Origin: Acanthochlamys bracteata
Lineage: Eukaryota > Streptophyta > Magnoliopsida > Pandanales > Velloziaceae
Direction: 5' to 3'
DNA length: 64,000 nucleotides
Assembly (NCBI GenBank): GCA_019914995.1
Contig: CM034130.1
Span: forward strand, 62,001-126,000
Positions 1-12,689 of the stretch are shown one piece after another; the first letter of the stretch is position 1, and every line of letters starts with the position of its first letter. Made by a program: the position numbers and the translations under genes. Under the pieces are notes generated by a model. The model was not told where the DNA came from and did not search any database. It saw only the letters and a list, made by a program, of their open reading frames with translations.

Positions 1-1484
1 TTTCTGTTATGGTAGTAGGCTTAGCTCGGTGCTGCTTCCCTCTGTGCCCGGGGTGTGCGCGAGTGATACTTTCTTTAATTTGTTTCTCCATAAACGATCG
101 ATCGAGCAAAGATAACTTCCAGCTTCTCTCTCTTTCTCTCTCCTCTCTACTCCCACTAGTACTACTAGTAGTGATGTATCATGTATGAATTGAATGGAAT
201 GAAATGAAATGAAGGCGAACAGAGACAGAGAAGGAATGAAAACAGAAAGAAGGAGAGGTTGAATTGCCGTTTGCGAGCAGAGGAAGAAACAGAATGACAG
301 CTTACTACTCGTTTGGTGACGGCAGGTCATTCAATTATAAAAAGAAAAAGAAAAGGAATACCCCTCTCTTTTGCCTATTTCTTTTTCTTTTATTTATTTT
401 GAAGTCGCTATCGCTCGTTTTTAGTTCGGCGAAGGTTTATTTTGGTATCTCAGTTGCAATTCTTCCTTCCTTTCAAAAGAAAATTAATAAAAAAGCAAAA
501 GAGAATTTAAAACGTGAAAGGGAAGGGATTTTTTTGTTTCTGAGGTAAGCATTCTTATGTGGACATCAATTAATTTAACCATATTATTCACTCATGAAAA
601 ACAATTTTCAATTTAATGAATTACTATTATAATTTTTTTTAAAAAAATGTAACCTGCTAGTTTGATTAATGTAAAGCTCACAACGTTCCAAGGCGGAATC
701 AAACGGAAAACAGCTCTGCTCTGCTCTTCATTAGATTATAGGTTAGTGGGAGGTGTGACGCGCTTTATTAACATATAATATATTATATATATGTTAATAA
801 GTTCAATAAAATAAAAGTAAAACGTCATGAACTGAAAATTAGATTCAAAAACATAAACAATATGCATAACTATTATAATAGTAATAATTTCGGATGTCTA
901 GCAAGTTGGGAGCATCACATGGTTGACAACTAATTAGTCCCACTGCACGCAGTCGATAATCATTAATAACTTATTGTCGGCCTACCCGTTTGAAAATAAA
1001 GCAACATAACATACACTCTCTTAAGAAAAAAAATTCATTATGCGCATAGCCAATTCATACTTCGAACTCATAATGGAATTCAACCAACATGCGAAATACA
1101 CGCGAAGGTATCATACGGCGCATGCAGCAGATGCTAAACCCTCCGTTTCTATCGTAAGGAATGCGGAATACAAAAACTGGGAATATTTGCTATATTTATG
1201 TCGCCACAACCCAACAAATGAATATGATCAATGTAATCGTCTAATCTCCATTCTGTTGAAGACATCAACGGCCTCAAAACCCAACTCCTCATACAACAAG
1301 CCCCTTGTATCAATTTAAGTCTGAAGGACATATACAGCATTCGCTTGACGCAGGAATTTCGGCAATAAGGAAAGCTCTATGAAAATCCAGTGCATTCAGA
1401 GGTGTAGTCCAATATGGATGGCGTGCTTCTGCTTTTCAGTTTGGTTCTTGCCCTCCACATTTCCCTGATGATCATTGAACTCAT
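1..1484. other. Intergenic / no gene recognised
   Basis: I see no supportable coding gene here. The first ~330 bases are rich in CT/GA runs (for example around 120-150 and 240-260) and look like a transcript leader or promoter of a minus-strand gene lying off the left edge, but no homologous protein can be read. From about 560 to 1040 the DNA is AT-rich and holds a short palindromic AT stretch near 770-800. The end of this stretch presumably contains the 3' UTR of the epsin gene that stops at 1485. Confidence 0.4.
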
Positions 1485-4400
1485 TCAGCTGTAGCCACCA
1501 CCATATTGTTGTTGCCGAGTATAGCTCCCCATCATGGGGGTATAACCAAATCCAGGCGTGCTAGGACCAGGGGGTGTGCCGTATGGAGGCTGCAGTGGAG
1601 CTGCCTGATTCATACCCATGTTCATACCCATACCCATGGGCTGACTCATGCCACCAGCATATGCACCCATGCCCATACCTGGAGCTCCTCCCATACCAAT
1701 ACCCCTTCCAATCCCCAAGCCTGAGCCCAATATAGGGTTCGCAGGAGGAGCAAGGACACCAGTACCAGCACGTCCAATGCCTGAACCAGATCCCATAGCT
1801 TTCCCCATTGAAGTTGTAGATGTACTCGTAGTTGCCAGACCTTTTTCTTTTCTTTTCTCCATATGGTTGATGGAATCAAAGTCAATCCCAATATTTGCCA
1901 GTGGATTTGTTTTAGCTGCAGACAGAGGATATTTTGTGAGATAGAGAAAGAGAGTGCTGGGCTGCTTGCCCTTAAAATTCTATTCATAAGTTCATCTCCA
2001 TCCGCACAAGTGAATAACAGAGGAAAAAAAGGGTAAAATTAAACAGCATGAAACTAAATGGCAAGATGGATAACAGATAATCATTTTAAGACTTACGTCC
2101 AGATATATTGAGGTCGACCAATCCACGGTTCAATGTATCTGCCCAGACTGCTGACTTTGTTTCAAATTTGTCCATATAAGGTTGAGCCTTTACAGATGTC
2201 ACTCCAGCAACAGCAGCAAATTCTTGGGATGCTGGTAGTGCCTTCATACTTGTTTGTGAAAGAATACTAGGAGTAGAAGTTGCCAGTGAATTTAAGGGAA
2301 TCACAGGTTGAGCTGTTTGTGCAGAACTAGAAAATATTTGTGAATTCAAGGATGCCGTTAATGTTGCCTGAGAAAGCATGTTGGAGTTGACTACTGGAAC
2401 ATTCGTTAAGTTTCCTAGATCCCCAGCTTGTGCTTGAGGTGCAGGTATCATGCCTGTAGCCCCAGTCTGAGGAAGATGGGCTACACCATTGCTCACTTGT
2501 GCCACATGAAAATCTGGAACCATTGTTGCACGATTTGCAGGAGTATGTTGGGTGGATGCAACAACAGTTGTATAGGTAATTCCATCCAACTGGTCCCTAA
2601 ACTCAAATCCAGGAATAGCTGCTGTCTTACGTGCAGAGACTGGAGGTTGCCCTGAATCAACTGATCCAGAGGGATGGGAGGGATTAAAGGTGGGAAAATT
2701 TTGTTGCTGAGTTGGGTAAGTTTCTTGAGGCATTGGCGTAGCCTTAAAAGGAGCATCCCCAAAAGGATTTACACCTGTCTGCAAAGAGATCAAAATAAAA
2801 TATGAAACACTTTCACTAATATAACCATATAATAAGATCACTGTTGGTGGTGTGAAAGAATAAAATTATCTTATTATACATTACCAGTAAAATTATTAGA
2901 GTGGTTGCATTATCTCATGTCTCTTCGACCAAATTAATTAAAAACCAATAATGCTTCAATAAAGAGACAACATATCCAAGAAAACTTCAGACGGATAATA
3001 CCTGATCTAATACATTGGAAGCAGATGTCAGGGCCACAAAATTTGTCTGCATTCTAGAATTTGGCTGCGCATCAACCTCAGCAGTTGTCAAAGAGGTTAC
3101 AGGGACCAAAGCCAAGGGATCTAGAGACTCAGAGGCCCCTACAGACCCAAAAAGATCAACCTCTGGACTCTGTGAGACAGGTGGTGGCACTGTAGAAGGT
3201 ATCCACAGTTATTTTGGTGATTGATATAGCTACAGGTACTCGAACAACAGGAAATATCAGGAAACTTTCTTGGTACCTGATGGATGACCACGTGGATCAA
3301 ATTCATCAAAAGCGTCCATGTCAGCATTTGCCCCCGAAGTGGATGTAGGTGGGGAATGATTTGGGACCTGCACGGCTTCAGGACTGCTCATACTTGGTAC
3401 TGTAGATAAAGTTGCTTTTGGTGCAGAAGCTGCAACAGATTCTCTATCTCTTAACCTGATAACCATGTCAAAAGTTTAAAGAGTCAATTAACACAAAACT
3501 AACAGGAGCAAATGAGAAAGAACCTTTCATCCTGCAGTCGGTTCTGTGCATTTCTTATGGCATCCTCATAACAGGCTGGCACATATATACTCTGTTCGGA
3601 TAGCTTGCGTTCGAGCCTCCTGTATAAAAAACGGAACTGGATAAACTTAGAGAATAGCGCTCAATATCAGATACATGGGTCCTTAACTTGGTAAATGACA
3701 ATTGCCAAAAGACCTCTTCTCCATTTTAGGAATTACCTATCATCATTAGAAGATTCATCTCCTCTAGCTCCTGAACCTCTGCAATCATACAACAAAAGGA
3801 TAAGCTCATAAGACATCTGGTTGCTGTGACAAATATAATTTGAATGCAAGCAGCGCAGTTAGATAGCTGAAGGATGCAGAACAACAGCAGCATATAGTAA
3901 AACAAGGACAGAGAGATTAGGGTGCTACCGAGCTGCAGAGGGGTCATCAACAGGTGAACGGTCTCCATCCCTGTCAAAACTCCTATTTCTTGGCCCAAAG
4001 CGATAATCATCATCACCTCGGTTGCTCCTATGATCATCATCCTTACCGTCTCTACCATAGCGTTCATCACTGCTCCTGCTATACCTATCAACATCTCGAC
4101 CATATTCACCTCTGCCATGTCTGTCATCATCTCTATAGCCCCATTCTCTGTCCCTACTGTAACTGTCTCGGTCTTCGTCTCTAGTACCGTAACGACCTTC
4201 AAAACGATCATCATCATAGCGATCCCCATAGCCTCCATGACTTGAATATGAACCAGGCTTATGTGACTCCCCAGTCGAGAATGAGCTACGGTACCTGAAG
4301 ACAAGAAATTTAAAGAATAAAAGCAAACCAAATTCACATAACTATTCTGCCATCATTCAGATAGAATACTCACTTGTCTCTGTTGGCAAGAGCTTTTTGT

Positions 4401-5624
4401 CGAGCCTCCTGAATTTTCTCTTTGTCATTAACAAGAGAAACAAGAGTCTGAGATTTCCTTCTGATATTGCTTCCCTGGTCCCTTCCACTGGAATCAATAT
4501 ACTGGAAATCCGAGAGGGTCTAACATTTTTAAGGAAAAAATTTGGTGACAAAAAAAATCTGGATCAGTAAAAACTGCCTTAAAACATCGTCTCAACCTCT
4601 TCGCTGAAAAATATTTGAAATTTACCGAAATTTGGTATGCGTGTTCCCTAATTTCATCAATTACACGTTCTGAACCACGAGCAACTAAGTATTCTAGAAC
4701 AGTCAATGCCTGGAACACCAAACACAAACTATTAATCTAGCATCTCGTAACAAATTTTGATCAGATCACAGTAAAGATGACCATGACCAATGAAAATTTT
4801 GATGTCCCATAGCCAAACTAGCTATCTACCATCATAAAGAAGGAGCACAAAACCTCAAACAAAGATAGCATTAACCAGAAGTGTGAAAGGGATTGTTTTA
4901 CCACCTTGTAGACGTGGCGCCAGTTTTTTCCTGTGTCGTTGATCCTCTTCCATATCACAGTCATGATCATCTGATACTCATGACTGCAAAGTATATCAGT
5001 AAATTACCATCCAAGGAAAAGTAACTAGCATACAATAAGGTATCACAAAAGACAAGATAAATTTACAGAGAGGAAACAAAATACATAGCTAACATGTAGC
5101 CTCAAATAAAGAAAGCTGAAGTCTTATTCCAGATAACCAAAGTTGTGGGGTTTGAGAAAATCTTATTGACATACTAGTTTCTAGTTGCCTGTGCAATGTC
5201 AGCTAGAAGTGATCCATGAGGCCCCCAGGGTTCGTTGCTTGTAGCATCCAGAATCTGATTCACAGAAATATGCCGTCAATTACATACTTTGGTGGCAAAC
5301 AACAACCATCAAAAAAGAATGTAAGTAATCTTTTCACCATTCTGGAAATGAAAGTTGTATAATTTGTTGTATTATAATCTTTCTACACAAAAAGAAAAAG
5401 AGTGCCAGGAGAATAGTAACAAGTAAAACTTGCTGCATACCTTTTGTTCTATACTTGGAACCTTTAGGACTTTCTTGTTTACTTCCCTCTTTCTGCAGAG
5501 AGTAAACAAATTGGATATTGCACCAGCAGATATGGCTAAATACTTGTTTAAAAAAAGAAGGGTTAGTTGACAAGTGACCTAGCACTTACAGTTCACGAAC
5601 AGTCTGATCAAGAGCTTTCTTCAT
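1485..5624 (-). CDS. Epsin-like clathrin interactor (ENTH domain), EPSIN2/3 type
   Basis: Spliced minus-strand gene of 13 coding exons: 5590-5624, 5441-5492, 5175-5254, 4905-4983, 4626-4709, 4374-4519, 3929-4294, 3737-3778, 3524-3619, 3277-3455, 3002-3189, 2097-2778 and 1485-1915. They sum to 2460 nt, 819 residues, all with GT-AG introns. The N-terminus ([16 protein letters not shown]) and residues to about 145 form an ENTH domain, which binds phosphoinositides. Residues ~159-281 are a low-complexity Arg/Asp/Ser/Gly-rich linker. The C-terminal half is Pro/Gln/Ser-rich, carries an NPF motif (VNPFGD, exon 2097-2778) of the kind that binds EH domains, and ends in Gly-Met repeats. The family acts as a membrane-bending adaptor linking clathrin, adaptor complexes and ubiquitylated or SNARE cargo at trans-Golgi, endosome or plasma membrane. 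The start is the first ATG before conserved ENTH sequence. The 5' UTR is probably interrupted by an intron. Family assignment is firm; the paralogue is inferred. Confidence 0.93.
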
Positions 5625-6580
5625 GTCTGGTTTGTATTAAAGACGCCCTTTTTGTCTATGCTTCTGCCTGAACAGAATCGTGAGAGTTTCTAAAGAATCC
5701 TGCATCATATAGCACAAAAAAGCTTATCATGATCAAGTAGTAAGGCATCCATCTCTAATTTTGACACAGACCTTAAAGCATGAGTGACCCTATCTGTATT
5801 AATTACCATAGAACATATACTACTTTATTAGAACACATATATATACGATAAACTAGGATCAATTTGACCAATTGCCTATAGCATCGCAATGTGGGGTTAA
5901 ATTACGTTCAAAAAAGGCAAGAAAGTAATTGGAGATGGCTTTCATCGGATGGCATCATGACCGATAACGTAACAATAAAGGGGAAAAAGCAAATGGCGTG
6001 CTTGTTGTGTCAGGTAACTCCAGACCAGAGTATGATCAAAAACCAAATAATCTAGCTTGGAAAATTGCGAAAAACCACGTCAGCATGTCAACACAAGCAT
6101 ACTGCCGCGAAGAAAGATGATTGAATTAAATCATGAAAGCATCCGGGTGAACTTTTGTATTCCAAACATAGAAGTCAATCGATTACGAAAGAAGAAAGCA
6201 GAAAACAGGTAGACGTCGAAGAAGCAACACCTTCGAGCTACCTAGAATGAAATTTCAAACCCGAAGAGCACGGGATCCGACGAACCAGCTGCAACGAGGA
6301 AGAGAGACTAACTAGATACGATGAAGGCGATTCAGTGGGAGATCTAAACTACCAATATCTCTATCTATATGATTTGACCTGATCCGATCTGATGAAGAAA
6401 ACTCGGAAAGAATAAAAGAGTCCTCTTTCTGTCTCTCTTCTCTAGAGTAGTTGTCGTTGTTGTTGTTTTGTTCCTGCTGCTCGAGAGAATAGAGAGAGCG
6501 GGGAGAAAGAAAGAACGAGAGGGGGGGAGCCGGCGGAGGGGGGGAGAAGGAAGAAGACAATGACCGACGCGTGTCGGTGA
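5625..6580 (-). promoter_or_regulatory. Probable 5' UTR, leader intron and promoter of the epsin gene
   Basis: Upstream of the epsin start codon there is no further coding sequence. Read on the minus strand, 6420-6560 is a CT-rich stretch typical of plant transcript leaders, separated from the start codon by ~650 bases of AT-rich sequence that could be a 5' UTR intron. The exact transcription start and intron boundaries cannot be fixed without transcript data. Confidence 0.35.
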
Positions 6581-8233
6581 TAAGTAACAGGGTTATTCCG
6601 GGATTTGTTTTGATCCAGTTTCCCGTGGAGAAATACAACGAAGTGATCTGTACATTTAGAAAGTGGAACCAACCAAAAATCCTCGGGAGAATATGGTATT
6701 CGGTGCATACTCTTATTATGGGGTTTGTTTTAAATATGTGTAATTTTTTTTTTTAAATTAAATTTTGAATTTTAAATAATTTTTATATTTTAATTATATA
6801 AAAATTTTAGAATTTTATTTTTATATGCGAAATTTCAGTTCTAATTTTTTTATTTATACATTTCTCAATATAATTATATTTTTTTATTTTCAATACATCT
6901 TCAAAATTTATTGAAATATAAAATACTGAACTCTATTTTAACTTTATTTTTTAAAAAATTCTATTTTTATTTTTTATTTTTTAAAAAAATTCAATTATAA
7001 ATATTTAAAATACGTATTACATAAAACTAATTACATTTTAAATTATTTAATGATTGATGGTATATAATGTACGTAGGTACATTGCTTTCCCTTTTCTAGG
7101 TATATGTGTACGTATTTTGGGGAAATTTTTATTTAACTGACGGCTGGCAGTCGCATTAACAGCACATCAAATTAAAAACAAAAACGATTATTAGTCGTAC
7201 AGTCGGGGGAAGGAAGCAAAATGGCTCCTCAGTTCAACCGTCACGATCGGCCACCGGTAGATCGCAGCAGCAACAGCGACGCTGACGGCCACGGTGTGGC
7301 TCCGCCAAGAAAGTCATCGCCTGTATCAACAACCGTTGATCTCAGATCGATCCATTAATTGAAGGGTGGAGATGTACTTATGGTCGATAGACACAGACAC
7401 AGCCGATCGATCGATGTAGATTGAACGAGATAGACAGCCAAAGAAGATCTGGTTGTGTTGTACCACCTCGTGCGTGACTTCCAACTTATTTATTGCTTTA
7501 TTTATTATCATTCCTTTCCGATTCTTCTTCTTCTTCTTCTGCTGATTCTCAATTGATTTATTATCCCTAGTATTGTTTTTTGTTAATTACTTGATTACTC
7601 GCTTCTTTGTTGTTGTTGTTGCTGTTTTTTTTTTTACTAGGAGAATTTTATATACAATATTCTGGCGCTAGTGCTAGCTAGCTTGGAAGGCTGAAGGAGA
7701 AGAAGCTTCTGTTTAATTTTGTTAGAACTTTAGAATCAGAATCACGTTTCTGGCATCTCAACTTATTTAGTGGTTATATTATGTTAAGGTTTTTGTGGGG
7801 CCATGTAGGACCATTAGGCACGTGTATGCAACCTACTTCAACACCAAACCAAAAGCTAGTCACTGAAAATAAAACCAAAATCATATATATATGTTCCCGA
7901 TTGAAAGAGAACATTAGGATGGTAGAATTTGAATGCAGCTTGTGGTGCCTTCAGGTTGGATTTTTCATTTCACCGTCAAATAAGTATGCTATCTTTTACT
8001 TGTAGGTACCAAGTGTTTGGTCGCAATACGTTCATCAAGTATATCAAAATGAAACAAGGGTGAGTTGAAGCTCTACATACATATATATAGAGACTCTTAA
8101 AAACATTTACAAAAAAAAGGAAATGAATCTCTTCCAATTAAAGTCCGTGCTGTAGATTTCTTCCGTGTTACTCCTCTCCTCGATTTCGCAAAATGAGAGA
8201 TGAGCTTCTATTCTTCATCATAGATTAACATGC
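6581..8233. other. Intergenic, AT-rich, with one short GC-richer ORF
   Basis: 6735-7060 is nearly pure A/T with repeated poly-A/T runs, resembling the decayed AT-rich elements seen elsewhere in the window. 7200-7360 is clearly GC-richer and holds a 45-codon plus-strand ORF (listed separately). 7500-7640 contains short (TTC)n and (GTT)n runs. The right end presumably includes the 3' UTR of the LOG gene, which stops at 8234. No other gene is recognised. Confidence 0.4.
7221..7358 (+). CDS. Small ORF of unknown significance (45 aa)
   Basis: An ATG at 7221, preceded by a purine-rich AAGCAAAATGG context, opens a 45-codon frame ending with TAA at 7356-7358. The product is hydrophilic, rich in Arg, Asp, Ser and Pro, starts MAPQFNRHDR and has no signal peptide or membrane segment. 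Its base composition is much less AT-rich than the flanks, which is why it is listed. I do not recognise a family; it does not match the conserved ends of CLE or ROTUNDIFOLIA-like peptides. It may equally be a leader or non-coding stretch. Confidence 0.2.
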   Translation: MAPQFNRHDRPPVDRSSNSDADGHGVAPPRKSSPVSTTVDLRSIH

Positions 8234-11200
8234 CTATTGGGAGATATCGCATGAATATCCAAGATGCTCCCTTTCCCAGTGCAGCTTGGAAGCAACACTT
8301 TCATGGCGAGGGAAGTACTCCTAGTCAAAACCAACAAGAGTTGAGAAATGTAAGCCCCTTATAACTATCATGTTTCTATTGGCACATATAAAACGTAATT
8401 CTTTAATGCTCCTTTATAACTATCATGTTTCTATTGGCACGTATAAAAAGTAATTCTTTAAAGACAGTCACAGAAATGGCAAAGTACTCTTTTCGTGAAT
8501 TATGAAACTTTAGGTAATACCTCTAACTTCTTTACTAGTTCTTTCGGACTTGGAACAGAGACGATAATATGTCGAGCACTTGGATTGATGAAACCCTCCT
8601 CCACGGCTTTGTCAATGAAAGATAGCAGCGAGTTGTAATATCCATCTACGTTGAGCAGTCCCACCTGTAATTTACCATAGAATTGATTGCTGAGTGCTAA
8701 GAAAAAAAGCTCCAATATCATTTCCTATAAGCTCGTGTAGCTTCTAAGACATTCACTAAGTGATAGTTCAAGATCTAGTTGACAATATTTAACCTTTTAA
8801 TGGAATAGTAAACATATACTGTTCTTGTGTAAGGCAAAAGTCTCAACCTGTCTATATGTTCTTTAATATGAGAGCCTTTTCTACCTCCAAATCTAGGATT
8901 AATTACATAAAAAACTGAATGTAATTAAAGAAGATGTACAGAACAGGAATTATCAAACCTGAATATAGCATCAAGATTGTATAAGTAAGAAAGTAACTTA
9001 TGCTTTATAGATATAAAGTTAAGACACTTGTGAAGGAGGTCACTCAAATATCTTTTCCTCCTTTTTCTTTTACTTCCCCTTGACAAGAGCTTTAAGTAGT
9101 TTCTCTTCTCTGTGCTGTCTATGTAAGAAAAGTAACTTATGCTTATAGATATAAAGTTAAGGCTCTCGTGAAAGATGTCACTCAATAATATCTTTTCCTC
9201 CTTTTTCTTTTACTTCCCCTTGACAAGATCTTTAACAAGTAACCATCCTCTGTGCTCTGCTAAAAGGCTAAGAAATTTTTTTGACATGTAGTACAATCGA
9301 CAATAACATCTATGGGTGCACAAATAACACACATTATCATTGTTTTGTTGGCACAGCTACCCGTACTGTCCTGTCATTGCTATTGATTATATCTTAATGC
9401 TTCAGGTAACATACAAGATTTCAAGGCGTTAGGCAACATCAGCAAGCGATCAAAGTAGGCACTTTGTTTTTCACATTGATTTAGGTTGGAAGAAGTCTTA
9501 CTGGTTTGTCATGTATCCCTAGTTGAGCCCATGTTATCACCTCGAGCAACTCTTCAAGAGTTCCATACCCTCCTGCCATAAAATAATATTAAATGTTAAT
9601 CTGGACAAAGGTCAGCAGAATTATTTGTATCATCTATCTTCGTATTAGAGTCCTTTAGTCTGAACTGTAAATGATCAAAACCATTGCCATTAGTGTGGGT
9701 GCGCTTTCAGATATACTTTTCAAACGAAAAAGTTAGTAAACTAGCAATGAATAGAAATAAGAAACATATTAGAACTGATATGCTTGAGATCAGCTATTAT
9801 TGTGCAAGCTGAGAACTAGAGTTTGGAGTGGATTGTGCTTGCTATGTTGATATGATGCATTTGAGCGGGCTGTTTCACATGATTTTGTGGCATGGTATTT
9901 AGCTAGAGAAAGGAATCGCAGAAGCAAGAAGAAGACAAAAAACTGAAGATCTAAAAAGCTGGGAAGCAGGATCTCAACTGGAGAAATGAATGAGTTGGTA
10001 TCTTGTGGGGAAAAGTATGGAAAGTCAATAAAAAGACTTGAAACCCTTTTGTGTTCATTCACGCCCTGAGATACTTCTTTGGTCTTTCATCGGAAATGCC
10101 TCTGCAATTTCTTTTTTATTTGATGGTGGTCATATCTCATACTTTGTTTCTTCGCTTAAGCATTGAATGGAATGCAGTGGCAAGTCACTAGTGATATGGG
10201 GATTGATTATACACTAACCAGGTAAGGCAATAAAGGCATCAGAATGCCTGGCCATCTCTGCCTTCCTTTGGTGCATGTCTGCAACTGCCTTCACTTCCCC
10301 TACTGTCTCACCAGTTATCTGCAAAAGAGTTCCAAACCAAGTTAATGAACAACCACACAGTCGCAATACCCAGAAAGAATCTTTTCGTTTTTAACTCGAG
10401 CACTTTTGACTTATTAAGCAGAGATAGGATGACGAATGCTGCTGCAGGAAAGAAAGACAGAAAGCATAAATAACTGATGTAAGTTTCCCTTGACAATGTT
10501 AGTTTTCTTTCTTAAAGTATTCATCCCTATGTTTACATGTGTATAGAAACAACCATGTCTTGATGATCTTCTGCTCCAAAAAGGAAAAAAACAGTGGTTT
10601 ACATATGTTTCATGAGCTCAGCAGTGTTCATAGGGAGATGAGATGTTGAAAGCAGCAAACAACAACAATTAAGCTTTTCTTACTTAGGTGGGGTCACCAC
10701 CAAAAAAAAAATCCAAACCAAATAGCTTCTGTTTGTTTCTTTACAGGTTCTTTGGTTTGTTTCTGTTTTGTTGATTTTTTTTTGGGTGGAAGGATAAAGA
10801 GTTTTCTGGTAGATAGTGATGGTAGGCATTACCTCTCTGGGCATGAAAGTCTTGGGGATGACTCTGCATGGAGACGACAACACGCAAGAGTGAGCAATCC
10901 AATAATACAACAAAGAAACACACACAAATAAAGACATAAAATAGACAACAACACGATGAAGACAGGTGGCTTTCCAAATTCCGATTTTTCAATAACAAAG
11001 AAGGAAGAGAGGATTTTTTCTTGTTGTTGTGTTGGCTCTCACTCGTATACGTAAAAGAGTTGAAGAACAAATGAAAAAGGGTATGTAGCGTGTGAGACTG
11101 ACCCTATAACATGCCTTCCTCCATCATAGACGGCCTGTGAGACCAAACCCATCAGCCCTACACTCCCTCCTCCGTAGACCAGATCAATATTCCTTGCCAC

Positions 11201-11660
11201 CTGAAAGTCAATCCCATCATTCAGTTGATAAAGAGATCATTAGGGATGAAATGGAACTGTTGATTGATAAAGTGATGAAGAGCCACTATTGAATGGAATT
11301 TGAAGGAATGCAACGAATATGATGAAGCCAAGAAAATGTTTTTGGTTTGTTGCAGACAAACAACATTTGATACAATACCACAAAACAGCAGAGCTTTAAC
11401 CTTCGCTGTCAACTGCAGCCACGTACATAGTGTAGGATAAATTAACTAACAGAGAAAATACCCATGCATATAAAAAGATTGCAATCGAAGAGCAGTACGA
11501 ATTAGCAGAATTGGTAGTTAGTTAAGGGAGGATCGTTGAAGAATACCAGCTCTTTGCCAAGCTCGACAGCAGCATCTTGGTAGCTCTTCTTCTTCCCCTG
11601 GCTACTACCACAGAAGACGCAGATCCTTCTAAACCTCGACTGCTTCGCTTCTTCTCCCAT
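8234..11660 (-). CDS. LOG: Cytokinin riboside 5'-monophosphate phosphoribohydrolase (LOG family)
   Basis: Seven coding exons on the minus strand: 11547-11660, 11103-11200, 10833-10863, 10219-10318, 9502-9572, 8521-8664 and 8234-8320, together 645 nt or 214 residues, the usual LOG length. LOG enzymes release active cytokinin bases directly from cytokinin nucleotides in the cytosol or nucleus. Visible signatures are the Rossmann-type glycine turn GGGSVGLMG (residues 48-56), the catalytic Arg region MHQRKAEM (Arg99) and the PGGYGTLEE motif (114-122) with the active-site Glu. The start [10 protein letters not shown] is the only in-frame ATG before conserved RICVFCGSS. Exon 10833-10863 is a 31-nt microexon. 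The 9502 to 8664 intron carries a tandem duplication. The gene looks intact. Which of the several plant LOG paralogues it is cannot be told by eye. Confidence 0.95.
8359..8460. repeat. Tandem duplication, 55-bp period, 2 copies (LOG intron)
   Basis: The 47-base core at 8359-8405 recurs at 8414-8460 with two substitutions, giving a 55-base period. It lies in the last LOG intron, between exons 8521-8664 and 8234-8320, so it should not affect the protein. Confidence 0.9.
8986..9238. repeat. Tandem duplication, ~138-bp period, 2 copies (LOG intron)
   Basis: A block starting TAAGAAAGTAACTTATGC at 8986 recurs at 9124 with scattered substitutions and small indels. Both copies share the run ending CTTCCCCTTGACAAG. 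It sits inside the ~840-bp LOG intron between exons 9502-9572 and 8521-8664. Confidence 0.85.
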
Positions 11661-12689
11661 GACTACTGCTGCTGCTGCTGCTGCTTCAAGTCTCTATCTT
11701 GTTCTTTTTCCTTTTTCTGTTGATGTAGTTTATGTTCTTGCTAAGTAGAACGCACAATATCTGAATAAATTTGAATTGAATTGAATAGTGAGAAAGGAGA
11801 GAGAAAGAAATATAGAATAGAGAAACAGCGAGGAGTAATAGCTTGACTACCTGATTTCTAATGCGACCGGCGGTGCCGGTATATAAAAGAGCACCGCACG
11901 TGCCAAAAAAAGAATGACACGCGTGCACTTTTTAAAATTAGTTCGTTGCTAAAAAATAACACTGCTCTGCACCACAGTGATGAAAATGTAAGTTTCATTC
12001 GTGTTGGTGAAACTGAAGTTTTTAAACTCGAAACTCTAGCAGCTCGGAACGTTCGAAAGTTGTGTTTGCAGCTTTTATGATGTCTCCTTTTTTCTCTCAA
12101 AGAGTAAGAGCGTGTAATGTTGGCAAAGACCGATCGAGCTGATGGACGGCAAATTAAAACTATGTATATATAGATGAGGCATGTGATATGATTTTTTAAT
12201 TTTGTTCTGTCATCACTGTTGGACTGCTGGACTCTTTGTCAAATTTCATGTCTAGATAGCTAGCTATCAGTGTCATACGTAATGATGGTTTTGGTTTGCA
12301 ATTGTTTCCATAATAACTATGAAAAGATGTGCACTCTCTCAGTTAACTTGTAGAGGAAATCCGCACATTTAAATGCTAGAAATTTAAGTATTATTATTAT
12401 TATTGTCCCAACTCAGAGGAGGCATTTGATAGAAATTAGAATCAAGAAACAGAGGTGTCAGTGTTCTTCGCTTCACAATAAAAGGGCCTGGCCGGGGGTA
12501 ACGAAAATTTTCTTTGTTAGGAAGCCACCCACATATAAGTGTATTGCATTTTCTTCAACCGGTGTGTAGCTAGCTAGAGAAGTTCTTCTTTGCTTTTGTT
12601 GTTATATATAGATTCTACTCTACTGCGTCGGACAGGACAGTGGCGTTGGTAAAAGAGGAAACAGTGTTCATTAAATAATAAAAGGTTTC
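11661..12689. promoter_or_regulatory. Upstream region of LOG and spacer before the hAT element
   Basis: Directly upstream of the LOG start (minus strand) is a (CTG/CAG)n run at about 11664-11685. A plausible minus-strand TATA-like stretch (TATATACC complement) lies near 11880. The remainder to 12690 is AT-rich with no coding homology; a short (TTA)n run sits at about 12390-12404. Confidence 0.35.

Noticed and set aside
58-548. Frames at the left edge (107 aa minus, 94 aa plus) as genes
   Set aside because: Both read through CT/GA-rich and poly-A/T sequence typical of leaders; no domain or conserved motif.
1040-1318. 92-aa plus-strand frame left of the epsin gene
   Set aside because: No recognisable motif, overlapping frame on the other strand, and likely in flanking or 3' UTR sequence.
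3726-4337. 203-aa Met-rich minus-strand frame and plus-strand His-rich frames in the epsin gene
   Set aside because: They are alternative frames of the Arg/Asp-rich epsin exon 3929-4294, and they cross intron sequence.
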